Source: an uncultured Lacinutrix sp. (GTDB lineage Bacteria; Bacteroidota; Bacteroidia; Flavobacteriales; Flavobacteriaceae). From it: a stretch of 64,000 bases of DNA. Both the position numbers and the translations under genes were made by a program. The stretch's first letter is position 1. Every line of letters starts with the position of its first letter. Under the pieces are notes generated by a model. It saw nothing but the letters and a program-made list of their open reading frames with translations. It ran no database searches and was not told the origin of the DNA. Shown piece after piece: positions 8,920-17,991 of this stretch. Location of the stretch: assembly GCF_947500325.1 (NCBI RefSeq), contig NZ_CANMRQ010000001.1, positions 312,001 to 376,000 of the forward strand, given 5' to 3'.

Positions 8920-11475
8920 TTGAAAATAACATCAAAATTAATAGTATTTACTGCGATTTCTGTATTAATATTAGCGAGCTGTTCTAGAAAGAACGATAGT
9001 TTTATTAATAGAAGTTGGCATGCTGTTGGAACTAAATATAATATTCTATACAATGGTTATAACGCCTTAGAGCAAGGGCGTAGTAGTCTTAATGATAGCT
9101 ATCAAGATAACTATTGGGATATTTTACCAGTAGAGCGCATGCAGATTAAAGAAGAGATTATACTTCCAGGGCAATCTAAAAACGCAAACTTTACTAATGC
9201 CGAAGAAAAAGCGGTAAAAGCCATACAAAAACATGGCATGAATATTCAAGGTAAAGAAAGAAATCCACAAATAGACGAAGCATATTTATTATTAGGTAAA
9301 GCACGTTATTTCGATCAACGTTTTATACCAGCTTTAGAAGCGTTTAATTATATTTTATATAAATATCCAGCAAGTAGTAATATTAATCAAGCCAAAGTTT
9401 GGCGTGAGAAAACTAATATGCGTCTAGAAAATGATGAGTTGGCCATAGAGAATTTAAATCGTTTACTTGAACAAGAAGAAATAGAAGGGCAAGATTTAGC
9501 AGATATTACATCTACATTGGCTCAAGCATATATAAACACAAAAGCTTTAGACAGCGCATTAACGCAAATTAAAATTGCAGCAGAGTCTACAAAAAAGAAA
9601 AACGAAGAAGGACGCTATTTCTTTATACAAGGGCAATTACATAATGCTTTGCAAGATAAAGATAGTGCCAACATAGCTTTTGATAGAGTTATAGATTTAA
9701 ACAGAAAAATTCCACGTAAATATTTAATTAATGCACATGTTGAAAAAGCAAAAAATTTCGATTTTGAAAACGGTGATAAATTAGCATTTATAGAACATCT
9801 TACTAAGTTAGAGGAAGACAGAGAAAACAGACCTTTTTTAGATAAAATATACCACCAGATTGCGCAGTATTATCTAACAAATAAGAATGATTCTTTAGCA
9901 ACAGCTTATTATAATAAATCACTTCGTACTAATTCTCAAGATAAAATATTAGTTGCTAGAAATTACGAAACGCTTGGTGACATGAACTTCGATAAAAACA
10001 ACTATAAAATGGCTGGTGCTTATTTTGATAGCACAATGACCAAAATGGTTGAGAACAGTAAGCCTTATAGAGTTTTAAAACGAAAGAGAGAGAACCTAGA
10101 TGATGTAATTTATTACGAAGGTGTAGCAGAAACAAATGATAGTATTTTAAATTTAGTTGCTATGTCTAAAGTAGATAGGTTAGACTACTTTGAAAAACAC
10201 GTCGCTAAATTAAAAGCCGAGGCCGAAGCTGAAAAAGAACGTCAAGAAATTGCTGCACAAAAGCAAGGTTTAGTTACTAATAATGCAGGTAATACAAGTA
10301 ATAGTAATTTTATTAAGCCAGCAGGTTCTACGCCTAATGCATCAGCATTTTATTTTTATAATGACCAAACGGTAGCTTATGGAAAAAATGAGTTTTTACG
10401 TATTTGGGGAGAAAGAGAACTAAAAGATAATTGGAGATGGTCTTCTAATGGTAAAACAGGAATTGCGATTGCTAATTCAGCTGATGGTAGTGAAGAACCA
10501 ATATCAGAAAGTGAATTATTTGATGTTAAATACTATTTAGATAAAATTCCTAAAGAAGAAGATAAAATTAACGAATTGGTTAGAGATCGTAATTACGCAT
10601 ACTATCAATTAGGATTAATTTATAAGGAAAAATTTAAGGAATATGAATTGTCTAAAGACAAGTTTCAAGCGCTTTTAAATAACCAACCAGAAGAACGATT
10701 GGTTTTACCTTCTAAATATAATTTGTTAAAAATATATGAGGTTTTAGGACGTGAAGCAGAAGCTAATATTTTAAAAAGCGAAATTATATCTAATTATCCA
10801 GAATCTAGATATGCTAGTATTTTAAGTAATCCAGAATTGGCTCTTGAAAAAGATGAAAATAGTGTAGAAAGTATCTATGAAGGTGTTTATAAGTTATTTG
10901 AAAAACAAGAGTTTGCACAAGTTATTAAAGACTGTGAGAAACACATTACTAATTTCGAAGGCGATGACATTGTTCCAAAATTCGAACTATTAAAAACCTT
11001 TGCAATAGGGAGACTTTATGGTTTTAATGAATACGAGAAATCACTTAATAAACTTGCTGTTGCTTATGCTAATACAACAGAAGGTCTTCAAGCACAAATG
11101 ATTTTAGACAAGTCTTTAAAAAACATTAAAAGTCCAGAATTTGTAGATGATACAACTCTAACAAGCTGCAAAGTTGTTTTTAGTTTTGTAAATGCGACAG
11201 AATCAGAATTAAAAGATTATAAAGACATTCTAGATAAGGCCATAAAAAAAATGGGATATAATAGAATGTCAACATCTATAGATGTATATAGTCCAGAAAC
11301 AACATTTGTAGTTGTACATGGATTAAGGAGTATTGAAAGTTCTAAAGGATTTACAGATTTATTCGAACCTATTGAACGTTCACAAATTACTAAACCATCT
11401 TTTGGTATTGCTACCGAAAATTATAGAATACTACAAATTCATAAAAACCTCGAATCTTATATAACCAATCAATAA
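8920..11475 (+). CDS. porW: T9SS periplasmic lipoprotein PorW/SprE
   Basis: The start codon is TTG; the protein has 851 residues. A lipoprotein signal ends in LILASC (Cys21), and the mature start is SRKNDSFINRSWHAVGTKYNILYNGY. This is the hallmark of PorW of Porphyromonas and SprE of Flavobacterium. Most of the chain is TPR-like helical repeats, and a linker around residues 420-470 is rich in Glu, Lys, Asn and Ser. PorW/SprE is an outer-membrane-associated periplasmic component that connects the T9SS translocon to its motor, and it is needed for secretion and gliding. The T9SS cargo genes elsewhere in this window are its expected clients. It stands apart from other T9SS core genes, as is usual. 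Confidence 0.9.
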   Translation: MKITSKLIVFTAISVLILASCSRKNDSFINRSWHAVGTKYNILYNGYNALEQGRSSLNDSYQDNYWDILPVERMQIKEEIILPGQSKNANFTNAEEKAVKAIQKHGMNIQGKERNPQIDEAYLLLGKARYFDQRFIPALEAFNYILYKYPASSNINQAKVWREKTNMRLENDELAIENLNRLLEQEEIEGQDLADITSTLAQAYINTKALDSALTQIKIAAESTKKKNEEGRYFFIQGQLHNALQDKDSANIAFDRVIDLNRKIPRKYLINAHVEKAKNFDFENGDKLAFIEHLTKLEEDRENRPFLDKIYHQIAQYYLTNKNDSLATAYYNKSLRTNSQDKILVARNYETLGDMNFDKNNYKMAGAYFDSTMTKMVENSKPYRVLKRKRENLDDVIYYEGVAETNDSILNLVAMSKVDRLDYFEKHVAKLKAEAEAEKERQEIAAQKQGLVTNNAGNTSNSNFIKPAGSTPNASAFYFYNDQTVAYGKNEFLRIWGERELKDNWRWSSNGKTGIAIANSADGSEEPISESELFDVKYYLDKIPKEEDKINELVRDRNYAYYQLGLIYKEKFKEYELSKDKFQALLNNQPEERLVLPSKYNLLKIYEVLGREAEANILKSEIISNYPESRYASILSNPELALEKDENSVESIYEGVYKLFEKQEFAQVIKDCEKHITNFEGDDIVPKFELLKTFAIGRLYGFNEYEKSLNKLAVAYANTTEGLQAQMILDKSLKNIKSPEFVDDTTLTSCKVVFSFVNATESELKDYKDILDKAIKKMGYNRMSTSIDVYSPETTFVVVHGLRSIESSKGFTDLFEPIERSQITKPSFGIATENYRILQIHKNLESYITNQ

Positions 11476-11488
11476 AATTAATAGCGCC

Positions 11489-11893
11489 ATGTTTTCTGAG
11501 AATAAAAAAACCAAAGTAGACCAAAGTAAAACGAGTAGTACTTCAGTTCAAAACCTTATTGCCAAAGGCACTAAAATTGTTGGCTCTTTTATAAGTGAAG
11601 GTGATATAAGGATAGATGGTTATGTTGAAGGCGATGTTAAAACACCAGGAAAAGTAGTCGTTGGAAAAACAGGAGAAATTAATGGTTCGTTACAAAGTGG
11701 TAATGCTTATGTAGAAGGTAAGTTTTCTGGAAAATTAAATTTAACAGGAACTTTAACTTTAAAAGCATCTGCAGTTATTGAAGGAGAAGTTGTTACTGAA
11801 AAACTGGCCGTAGATCCAGGAGCAACCTTTAATGTGTCATGTGTTATGAAATCAACAACAAAAAGTGACTCAAAACCCAAACAACTTAAATAG
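11489..11893 (+). CDS. Bactofilin family cytoskeletal protein
   Basis: The protein has 134 residues. After a disordered start, the segment from about residue 25 to 115 is a right-handed beta-helix of short repeats (GTKIVGSFISEGDIRIDGYVEGDV, GKVVVGKTGEINGSL, GKLNLTGTLTLKASAVIEGEVV). This is the bactofilin pattern. Bactofilins polymerise without nucleotide on the inner face of the membrane and scaffold envelope proteins. The gene lies 13 bp after porW, and its 3' end overlaps the next gene by 29 bp. Confidence 0.88.
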   Translation: MFSENKKTKVDQSKTSSTSVQNLIAKGTKIVGSFISEGDIRIDGYVEGDVKTPGKVVVGKTGEINGSLQSGNAYVEGKFSGKLNLTGTLTLKASAVIEGEVVTEKLAVDPGATFNVSCVMKSTTKSDSKPKQLK

Positions 11894-12089
11894 TTACGCT
11901 AAGTACTCAGGCTTAGTTATCCAAATGATTGCTATTATAGCTATTGGCACTTTTATAGGTGTAAAGTTAGATGACAAGTATCCTAATGAAAATAATCTTT
12001 TCACATTAGTACTAACATTACTATCTGTAATCATTTCAATATATTATGTTATAAGACGTATCATTTTAGTTTCTAAAGACGATAAATAA
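11865..12089 (+). CDS. AtpZ/AtpI family ATP synthase-associated protein
   Basis: The protein has 74 residues and two transmembrane hairpin helices (YAKYSGLVIQMIAIIAIGTFIGV and LFTLVLTLLSVIISIYYVIRRI). GVKLDDKYP lies in the loop between the helices. This matches the AtpZ/AtpI type of small membrane protein encoded at the head of F-type ATP synthase operons, thought to help c-ring assembly or divalent ion transport. The start is GTG and overlaps the end of the bactofilin gene. An ATG 19 bases upstream is in the bactofilin frame and is not usable. Confidence 0.82.
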   Translation: MTQNPNNLNSYAKYSGLVIQMIAIIAIGTFIGVKLDDKYPNENNLFTLVLTLLSVIISIYYVIRRIILVSKDDK

Positions 12090-12488
12090 ATGAATGACCT
12101 TTTTAAAAAAAGAGAAGCAAACTTCCTTATTCAGCTTATAGTTATAAGTGCATTATTATTTGGTATTCATAGTTACTTAAATTATCATTTTGCAAAAGAA
12201 GTACTGTTGTTTTTTCCTTTATGGCATATTTATTTATTCCATATTATTACAATTGCTATTATTTACTCCTTAATTAATTATAGAGATTCTATTGGCAAGA
12301 AAGAAGTGTTTAATACCTTTATATTAGGAATGCTTTTAAAAATGATATTAGTAATGGTGTTTTTGCTACCATGGATTTTATCTAAACCAGAGCAAAAGGG
12401 TTACGATCTTGCAAATTTCTTTATACCTTACTTTCTATTCTTGGCTTTCGAGGTGTATTCTGTAACAAGATTTCTTCAAAAAAAGTAA
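12090..12488 (+). CDS. Small four-helix membrane protein of the atp locus
   Basis: The protein has 132 residues and about four transmembrane segments (FLIQLIVISALLFGIHSYL, IYLFHIITIAIIYSLI, FILGMLLKMILVMVFLLPWIL, FFIPYFLFLAFEVYSV). It starts directly after the AtpZ stop. An unnamed protein of this size usually fills the AtpI-like position in flavobacterial atp loci. An assembly role is inferred from position. I cannot name a catalytic function. Confidence 0.7.
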   Translation: MNDLFKKREANFLIQLIVISALLFGIHSYLNYHFAKEVLLFFPLWHIYLFHIITIAIIYSLINYRDSIGKKEVFNTFILGMLLKMILVMVFLLPWILSKPEQKGYDLANFFIPYFLFLAFEVYSVTRFLQKK

Positions 12489-12626
12489 TTATTAAAATTA
12501 TTATTTTGAGTAATAATTGCAGTTAAATAGAATAATATCAACCGTTTTTAACTGTAGTAATTGGTTGAATATTTGGCCTAAGAAAACAAGACAAAAAAAG
12601 GCTGTAAATAATCATTTAAATATAGT

Positions 12627-12656
12627 TTGCCAATTCATTAAATGTGTGTACATTTG
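12627..12656 (+). promoter_or_regulatory. Bacteroidota-type promoter of the atp operon
   Basis: TTG at 12627-12629, part of TTTG, is followed by 19 bases and then TACATTTG at 12649-12656. This exactly fits the TTTG-N19-TAnnTTTG primary sigma consensus of Bacteroidota. The atpB start codon lies 38 bases downstream of the -7 box, giving a leader of about 30 nt. Confidence 0.7.
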
Positions 12657-12694
12657 CACAAAATTTAAAGCAAGGTATTTTTAATTAATACAGC

Positions 12695-13780
12695 ATGATA
12701 TTGAACACTTTTAGAACAGTATTATTTTCAACACTATTTTTAGCAGTCTCATTTGTAGGTTTTGCTTCTGAAGATAAACCAGTTAGCGACGATGCGCCAT
12801 TCGATGCTAAGTCAATGATTTTACATCACGTAAAAGATGCTCACGAGTTTCATTTGTGGGATTGGAAAGGAAAACCAGTATCATTATCTCTACCTATTAT
12901 ATTATGGACAGATAATGGATTAACTACTTTTTCTTCTAGCGAATTTCACCATGATGACGAAGGCCATACTATAGTTGAGAAAAACGGAGGTAAATTTGTA
13001 AAGCTGCATGAAAAAATATACCAATTAGATGCTGGAGCATCTTCAGTAGCTTTCGATGCAGAACATCACCCAACAAATGCTAAGAAGCCTTTAGATTTTT
13101 CAATTACAAGAAACGTATTCATGATGTGGGTTTCTGTAGCAGTATTATTGTTTATCTTTTTATCGGTAGCAAGAAGCTATAAAAAATCTAAAGATGGAGT
13201 GCCAACTGGATTAGCTGGATTTGTAGAGCCATTAGTAGTATTTGTTAGAGACGAAATTGGAAAGCCAATGATTGGAGAGCATAAGTATAAAAGATACATG
13301 CCTTACCTATTAACCATCTTTTTCTTTATTTGGATTAATAACATTTTTGGATTAATTCCAATATTAAATGGTGCTAACTTAAGTGGTAACATTGCGTTTA
13401 CTTTTACGCTAGCCATTTTTACATTTATCATTACAACATTAAGTGGTAATAAGAACTACTGGAAACATATCTTTTGGATGCCAGGCGTTCCTGTACCAAT
13501 GAAAATATTTTTAATGCCTATAGAAATTATCGGGATGTTTGTAAAACCTATCTCTTTAATGATTCGTTTGTTTGCTAACATTACAGCAGGACACGTAATT
13601 ATCTTAGCATTAATGTCATTAATATTCGTATTTAAGTCGGTTGCAATTGCACCAGTATCTGTAGCATTCTCATTGTTTATTACGGTTATTGAAATTATTG
13701 TAACGGCAATACAAGCATATATATTTACAATATTGTCTGCCCTTTATTTTGGTATGGCAACAGAAGAAGAACATCATTAA
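12695..13780 (+). CDS. atpB: F0F1 ATP synthase subunit a
   Basis: The protein has 361 residues. An N-terminal signal-like helix and a long His- and Asp-rich extension (residues about 25-145) precede the conserved five-helix core. The extension is typical of Bacteroidota subunit a, which is longer than the roughly 270 residues of E. coli. The essential arginine is R291 in MIRLFANITAGH, and ITVIEIIVTAIQAYIFTILSALY closes the proton half-channel. The protein works in the inner membrane next to the c-ring. It is the first gene of the atpB-E-F-H-A-G operon, with a clear promoter in front. Confidence 0.96.
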   Translation: MILNTFRTVLFSTLFLAVSFVGFASEDKPVSDDAPFDAKSMILHHVKDAHEFHLWDWKGKPVSLSLPIILWTDNGLTTFSSSEFHHDDEGHTIVEKNGGKFVKLHEKIYQLDAGASSVAFDAEHHPTNAKKPLDFSITRNVFMMWVSVAVLLFIFLSVARSYKKSKDGVPTGLAGFVEPLVVFVRDEIGKPMIGEHKYKRYMPYLLTIFFFIWINNIFGLIPILNGANLSGNIAFTFTLAIFTFIITTLSGNKNYWKHIFWMPGVPVPMKIFLMPIEIIGMFVKPISLMIRLFANITAGHVIILALMSLIFVFKSVAIAPVSVAFSLFITVIEIIVTAIQAYIFTILSALYFGMATEEEHH

Positions 13781-13800
13781 TTAATTTAAATTTTATAACT

Positions 13801-14010
13801 ATGACTATTACTGGAATTGCAGCTATTGGAGCTGGTTTAGCAGCTATTGGAGCTGGTGTTGGTATTGGTAAAATTGGTGGATCTGCTATGGAAGCTATGG
13901 CACGTCAACCTGAAATGCACGGAAAGATTCAATCTTCTGCGTTAATTTTAGCAGCCTTCGTAGAAGCGGTAGCACTATTTGGTGTTGTTGTTGCTTTCTT
14001 ACAAGGGTAA
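13801..14010 (+). CDS. atpE: F0F1 ATP synthase subunit c
   Basis: The protein has 69 residues and forms a two-helix hairpin. Helix 1 has the glycine packing motif (GAGVGIGKIGG), the polar loop is R35-Q36-P37, and the proton-binding carboxylate is E55 in AAFVEAVALF. The residue after E55 is Ala, and a full sodium-binding set is not evident, so a proton-coupled ring is likely. Many copies are needed per enzyme. A strong hairpin lies immediately downstream. Confidence 0.96.
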   Translation: MTITGIAAIGAGLAAIGAGVGIGKIGGSAMEAMARQPEMHGKIQSSALILAAFVEAVALFGVVVAFLQG

Positions 14011-14019
14011 AAACACAAA

Positions 14020-14054
14020 AAATACTGAAGTAACGGTTGGTTACTTCAGTATTT
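14020..14054 (+). terminator. Strong intra-operon hairpin between atpE and atpF
   Basis: A 15-bp perfect stem (AAATACTGAAGTAAC / GTTACTTCAGTATTT) encloses a GGTTG loop, and the T run continues past the stem. It lies 10 nt after atpE and 36 nt before atpF. It could act as a partial terminator or an RNA-stabilising 3' end that raises subunit c output relative to the other subunits. Confidence 0.75.
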
Positions 14055-14089
14055 TTTAAAATTTAAGTTATTTAAAAAAGAACAAAGAA

Positions 14090-14584
14090 ATGGATTTAAT
14101 TACACCTGGATTTGGATTAGTATTTTGGACGGCAGTAACGTTCATTTTCCTACTAGTGATTTTAAGAAAATTTGCTTGGAAACCAATTTTAGGCGCAGTA
14201 AGCGACCGTGAAGAAGGTATTAAAAATGCTTTAGCTTCAGCTGAAAATGCGCGTAAAGAAATGGAAAACCTTACGGCAGATAACGAACGTATTTTACAAG
14301 AAGCACGTGCAGAGCGTGAAGCAATGTTAAAAGATGCTCGTGAGATGAAAAATAAAATGATTTCAGACGCTAAAGATGAAGCGCAAGCACAAGCTAGCAA
14401 GATGATTGAGCAAGCGCAAGCAGCAATCGAAAGCGAAAAGAAAGCGGCTATGGCAGAATTAAAAAGTCATGTAGCAGGTTTATCTGTAGATATCGCAGAA
14501 AAAGTAGTACGTCAAGAATTATCTAATAAAGACAAGCAGCTTGCATTAGTTGAGTCTATGTTAGGTGATGCAAAACTTAACTAA
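14090..14584 (+). CDS. atpF: F0F1 ATP synthase subunit b
   Basis: The protein has 164 residues. One N-terminal transmembrane helix (FGLVFWTAVTFIFLLVILRKF) is followed by a long charged coiled coil (residues about 40-150, with heptad Ala, Glu and Lys), which forms the peripheral stalk. RKFAWKPILGAVSDREE is the family junction. It holds the F1 head against rotation together with the delta subunit encoded next. The start lies 10 bases before atpH's ATG region, in normal operon spacing. Confidence 0.95.
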   Translation: MDLITPGFGLVFWTAVTFIFLLVILRKFAWKPILGAVSDREEGIKNALASAENARKEMENLTADNERILQEARAEREAMLKDAREMKNKMISDAKDEAQAQASKMIEQAQAAIESEKKAAMAELKSHVAGLSVDIAEKVVRQELSNKDKQLALVESMLGDAKLN

Positions 14585-14593
14585 GACATAGAA

Positions 14594-15130
14594 ATGGCAG
14601 GAGCAAGAGCAGCAATACGTTACGCAAAAGCAGTATTAAGTATAGCAAACGATCAAAATTCAGCAGATGCTGTAAATAGCGATATGAAGCTAATAACGAA
14701 TACTATTGCCGAAAATAAAGACTTAAGCGATATGCTTCAAAGTCCTGTAATTAGTCCTTCAATTAAAAAATCATCTTTATTAGAGATTTTTAAAGGAACT
14801 AATGCATTAACTGGTAATTTAATAGATACACTTATTTCTAATAAGAGGATCGATATTATTGGTAATGTAGCATCAAAATTCAACGAATTATATGATGCTT
14901 CTAAAGGAATTGAAGTAGCAACAGTTACAACGGCTATACCTTTAACAGATGATTTAAAAGCTAAGGTTTTAGCTAAAGCAAAAGAATTAACTGGAAAAGA
15001 AGTAGCAGTAGAAAATATTGTAGATGAAGACATTTTAGGTGGTTTTATTCTACGAATTGGCGATTTACAATACAATGCTAGTATTTCAAATCAGCTAAAT
15101 AAAATTAAAAGAGAATTTACATTAAACTAA
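14594..15130 (+). CDS. atpH: F0F1 ATP synthase subunit delta
   Basis: The 178-residue protein has the delta/OSCP layout. An N-terminal helical bundle begins ARAAIRYAKAVLSIA, and the C-terminal KVLAKAKELTGKEVAVENIVDEDILGGFILRIGD block is diagnostic. It sits on top of the F1 head and binds the end of subunit b. Its gene follows atpF with a 9-bp gap and precedes atpA. Confidence 0.95.
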   Translation: MAGARAAIRYAKAVLSIANDQNSADAVNSDMKLITNTIAENKDLSDMLQSPVISPSIKKSSLLEIFKGTNALTGNLIDTLISNKRIDIIGNVASKFNELYDASKGIEVATVTTAIPLTDDLKAKVLAKAKELTGKEVAVENIVDEDILGGFILRIGDLQYNASISNQLNKIKREFTLN

Positions 15131-15157
15131 GATATTTATATCTAAATAAATAATAAG

Positions 15158-16738
15158 ATGGCAGAAGTAAAACCAGCTGAAGTATCAGCAATCTTAAAAC
15201 AACAACTTTCAGGTTTTGAAGCTAGTGCTTCTCTAGACGAAGTTGGAACAGTATTAACTGTAGGTGATGGAATTGTACGTGCTTACGGATTAGCTAACGC
15301 TCAATACGGAGAATTAGTAGAATTCGAAGGTGGATTAGAAGGTATTGTACTTAACCTTGAAGAAGATAATGTAGGTATTGTATTATTAGGAGGATCTACA
15401 GGAGTTAAAGAAGGTTCTACAGTAAAACGTACATCTCGTATCGCATCTATTAAAGTAGGTGAAGGTATTGTAGGTCGTGTAGTAGATACTTTAGGTAACC
15501 CAATTGATGGTAAAGGACCTATTTCTGGTGATACATATGAGATGCCTTTAGAGCGTAAAGCACCTGGAGTTATCTATAGAGAACCAGTAACAGAACCATT
15601 ACAAACAGGAATTAAAGCAATTGATGCAATGATTCCAGTAGGTAGAGGACAACGTGAGTTGGTTATTGGTGACCGTCAAACTGGTAAAACAACTGTTTGT
15701 ATTGATGCGATCTTAAATCAAAAAGAATTTTACGATGCAGGAGAACCTGTATATTGTATATATGTTGCCGTTGGACAGAAAGCTTCAACAGTAGCAAACA
15801 TTGCTAAAACTTTAGAAGAAAAAGGAGCTTTAGCTTACACAACAATAGTAGCTGCAAATGCATCAGATCCTGCTGCAATGCAAGTATATGCACCAATGAC
15901 TGGAGCATCTATTGGGGAATACTTTAGAGATACTGGTAGACCAGCTTTAATTGTATTTGATGATTTATCAAAACAAGCCGTTGCTTACCGTGAGGTATCT
16001 TTATTATTAAGAAGACCACCAGGACGTGAGGCATATCCAGGTGATGTATTCTACTTACACTCAAGATTATTAGAGCGTTCTGCAAAGGTGATTAATGATG
16101 ATGATATTGCTAAAGAAATGAATGACTTACCAGAGTCATTAAAACCAATCGTAAAAGGTGGTGGTTCTTTAACAGCTTTACCAATTATTGAAACACAAGC
16201 AGGAGACGTTTCAGCTTATATTCCAACTAACGTAATTTCTATTACAGATGGACAAATCTTCTTAGATGGAGATTTATTTAACTCTGGTGTTCGTCCGGCA
16301 ATTAATGTAGGTATTTCTGTATCTCGTGTTGGTGGTAACGCTCAGATTAAATCAATGAAAAAAGTATCTGGTACATTAAAATTAGATCAAGCACAGTTCC
16401 GTGAATTAGAAGCGTTTGCTAAGTTTGGTTCAGATTTAGATGCCGTTACTTTAAATGTAATTGAAAAAGGAAAGCGTAACGTAGAGATCTTAAAGCAAGG
16501 TCAAAACGATCCGTTTACAGTTGAAGATCAAGTAGCAATTATTTATGCTGGATCTAAAAACTTATTAAAAGACGTTCCTGTAAATAAAATTAAAGAATTC
16601 GAAAGAGATTTCATTGAATTCTTAAATGCTAAACACAGAGGTGTTTTAGATACCTTAAAAGCAGGAAAATTAACTGATGAGGTTACAGATACATTATTAA
16701 CTGTATGTAAAGACCTTTCAGCTAAATACAGAGCATAA
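15158..16738 (+). CDS. atpA: F0F1 ATP synthase subunit alpha
   Basis: The protein has 526 residues, slightly longer than E. coli alpha. The N-terminal beta-barrel contains [22 protein letters not shown]. Walker A is GDRQTGKT (residues 171-178), and [31 protein letters not shown] carries the alpha-specific features. The catalytic arginine lies in the later SRVGGNAQ block. It forms the non-catalytic nucleotide sites of the F1 ring. The partner atpD (beta) is not in this operon. Confidence 0.97.
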   Translation: MAEVKPAEVSAILKQQLSGFEASASLDEVGTVLTVGDGIVRAYGLANAQYGELVEFEGGLEGIVLNLEEDNVGIVLLGGSTGVKEGSTVKRTSRIASIKVGEGIVGRVVDTLGNPIDGKGPISGDTYEMPLERKAPGVIYREPVTEPLQTGIKAIDAMIPVGRGQRELVIGDRQTGKTTVCIDAILNQKEFYDAGEPVYCIYVAVGQKASTVANIAKTLEEKGALAYTTIVAANASDPAAMQVYAPMTGASIGEYFRDTGRPALIVFDDLSKQAVAYREVSLLLRRPPGREAYPGDVFYLHSRLLERSAKVINDDDIAKEMNDLPESLKPIVKGGGSLTALPIIETQAGDVSAYIPTNVISITDGQIFLDGDLFNSGVRPAINVGISVSRVGGNAQIKSMKKVSGTLKLDQAQFRELEAFAKFGSDLDAVTLNVIEKGKRNVEILKQGQNDPFTVEDQVAIIYAGSKNLLKDVPVNKIKEFERDFIEFLNAKHRGVLDTLKAGKLTDEVTDTLLTVCKDLSAKYRA

Positions 16739-16743
16739 AAAAA

Positions 16744-16785
16744 TTAAAGTTATGAGTTAAGAATTTTTTTTGCTCATAACTTTAA
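16744..16785 (+). terminator. Hairpin between atpA and atpG
   Basis: A perfect 13-bp stem (TTAAAGTTATGAG / CTCATAACTTTAA) encloses a 16-nt loop that contains eight consecutive T. It directly follows the atpA stop codon. The T tract lies inside the loop rather than after the stem, so processing or partial attenuation is as likely as termination. Confidence 0.5.
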
Positions 16786-16803
16786 ATTAGAATTATTAAA
16801 CTA

Positions 16804-16831
16804 ATGTCACTCTAAGCTTGTCGAAGAGTCT
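16804..16831 (+). repeat. Dispersed REP-like repeat (GTCACTCT...AGAGTC type)
   Basis: The sequence GTCACTCTAAGCTTGTCGAAGAGTC is a close variant of the GTCA-YYCTGAGC-TTGTCGAAGRGTC repeat scattered through intergenic DNA of many Bacteroidota. ACTCT and AGAGT form a short stem. A second member of the family lies after the dut gene. Confidence 0.6.
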
Positions 16832-16845
16832 TTATAATATAAAGA

Positions 16846-17706
16846 ATGGCTAATTTAAAAGAAATACGTAATAGAATATCTTCAGTATCTTCAACGATGC
16901 AGATTACTAGTGCCATGAAAATGGTATCTGCTGCAAAGCTAAAGAAGGCACAAGATGCTATTACAGCAATGCGTCCTTATGCAGATAAGTTAACTGAGCT
17001 TTTACAGAGTTTAAGTGCAACTTTAGATGCAGATTCTGGAAGTAAGTTTTCTACTCAACGTGAAGTAAATAATGTGTTAATTGTAGCAATCACATCTAAC
17101 AGAGGTTTATGTGGTGCTTTTAATTCTAACATTATTAAACAAACACAAAACTTAATTAGCAATGTTTATGCTAGTAAAAAAGTGTCTGTTCTTGCTATTG
17201 GAAAAAAATCTAATGATGCTTTCGAAAAGCAAGGTGTTGTTATTGCTAATAAAAGTGAAGTTTTTGATGATTTAACGTTCGATAACGTAGCTGCAATAGC
17301 AGAGATGTTAATGGATAAATTTGTTGAAGGAGATTTCGATAAAATTGAAATTGTATACAATAAGTTTAAAAATGCTGCTACTCAAGAAGTAATGACTGAA
17401 CAGTTTTTACCAATTGTACCTATAGAAGGAGAAGCAGATGCAAATTCAGATTATATTTTTGAACCATCTAAATTAGAAATTGTAGAACAATTAATCCCTA
17501 AGTCTTTAAAGACTCAATTATATAAAGGTATTAGAGATAGTTTTGCAAGTGAGCATGGTGCACGAATGACTGCGATGCATAAAGCAACAGATAATGCCAC
17601 AGAATTGAGAGATCAATTAAAATTAACTTATAACAAAGCACGTCAAGCAGCAATTACTAATGAGATTTTAGAAATTGTTGGAGGTGCAGAAGCTCTTAAT
17701 AATTAG
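16846..17706 (+). CDS. atpG: F0F1 ATP synthase subunit gamma
   Basis: The protein has 286 residues. MANLKEIRNRISSVSSTMQITSAMKMVSAAKLKKAQ is the conserved N-terminal rotor helix. SNRGLCGAFNSNI is the central signature, and the C-terminal helix ends NKARQAAITNEILEIVGGAEALNN. It is the rotating shaft between the c-ring and F1. The last six codons and the stop belong to the first unit of a 54-bp tandem array that continues past the gene and repeats the ending AEALNN-stop three more times. Beta and epsilon genes do not follow. Confidence 0.96.
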   Translation: MANLKEIRNRISSVSSTMQITSAMKMVSAAKLKKAQDAITAMRPYADKLTELLQSLSATLDADSGSKFSTQREVNNVLIVAITSNRGLCGAFNSNIIKQTQNLISNVYASKKVSVLAIGKKSNDAFEKQGVVIANKSEVFDDLTFDNVAAIAEMLMDKFVEGDFDKIEIVYNKFKNAATQEVMTEQFLPIVPIEGEADANSDYIFEPSKLEIVEQLIPKSLKTQLYKGIRDSFASEHGARMTAMHKATDNATELRDQLKLTYNKARQAAITNEILEIVGGAEALNN

Positions 17707-17868
17707 ACGAAGCATCGAGAAGTCAAATTATTAAAAAGTGCAGAAGCTCTTAATAATTAGACGAAGCATCGAGAAGTCAAATTATTAAAAAGCGCAGAAG
17801 CTCTTAATAATTAGACATAGCATCGAGAAGTCAAATTATTAAAAAGTGCAGAAGCTTTAAATAACTAA
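17686..17868 (+). repeat. 54-bp tandem array overlapping the atpG 3' end
   Basis: Three 54-bp units plus a 21-bp partial fourth start at 17686, 17740, 17794 and 17848. Each begins GCAGAAGCT and encodes AEALNN plus a stop. As 54 is a multiple of three, each copy keeps the atpG frame. The spacer between copies contains ACGAAGCATCGAGAAGTC, which resembles one arm of the REP-like repeats nearby. The last copy ends in synonymous codons (TTA AAT AAC TAA instead of CTT AAT AAT TAG). Confidence 0.9.
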
Positions 17869-17908
17869 TATCAGTTATTCTGTATTTATTACAGAATGAT
17901 AATAATAT

Positions 17909-17943
17909 AAAAGCCTTATTCATTTTGAATGAGGCTTTTTTAT
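17909..17943 (+). terminator. Terminator of the atp operon
   Basis: A stem formed by AAAAGCCTTATT and AATGAGGCTTTT, with one G-T pair and a short loop, ends in a run of T. It follows the tandem array and precedes the lipoprotein genes. Confidence 0.85.
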
Positions 17944-17991
17944 GGAATAGATTTTGATTTTCTATCTTTATAAATCTAATATATAATTTAC

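Noticed and set aside
17686-17868. Possible CRISPR array from regular 54-bp repeats
   Set aside because: The units are contiguous tandem copies with no unique spacers, and the first is part of atpG.
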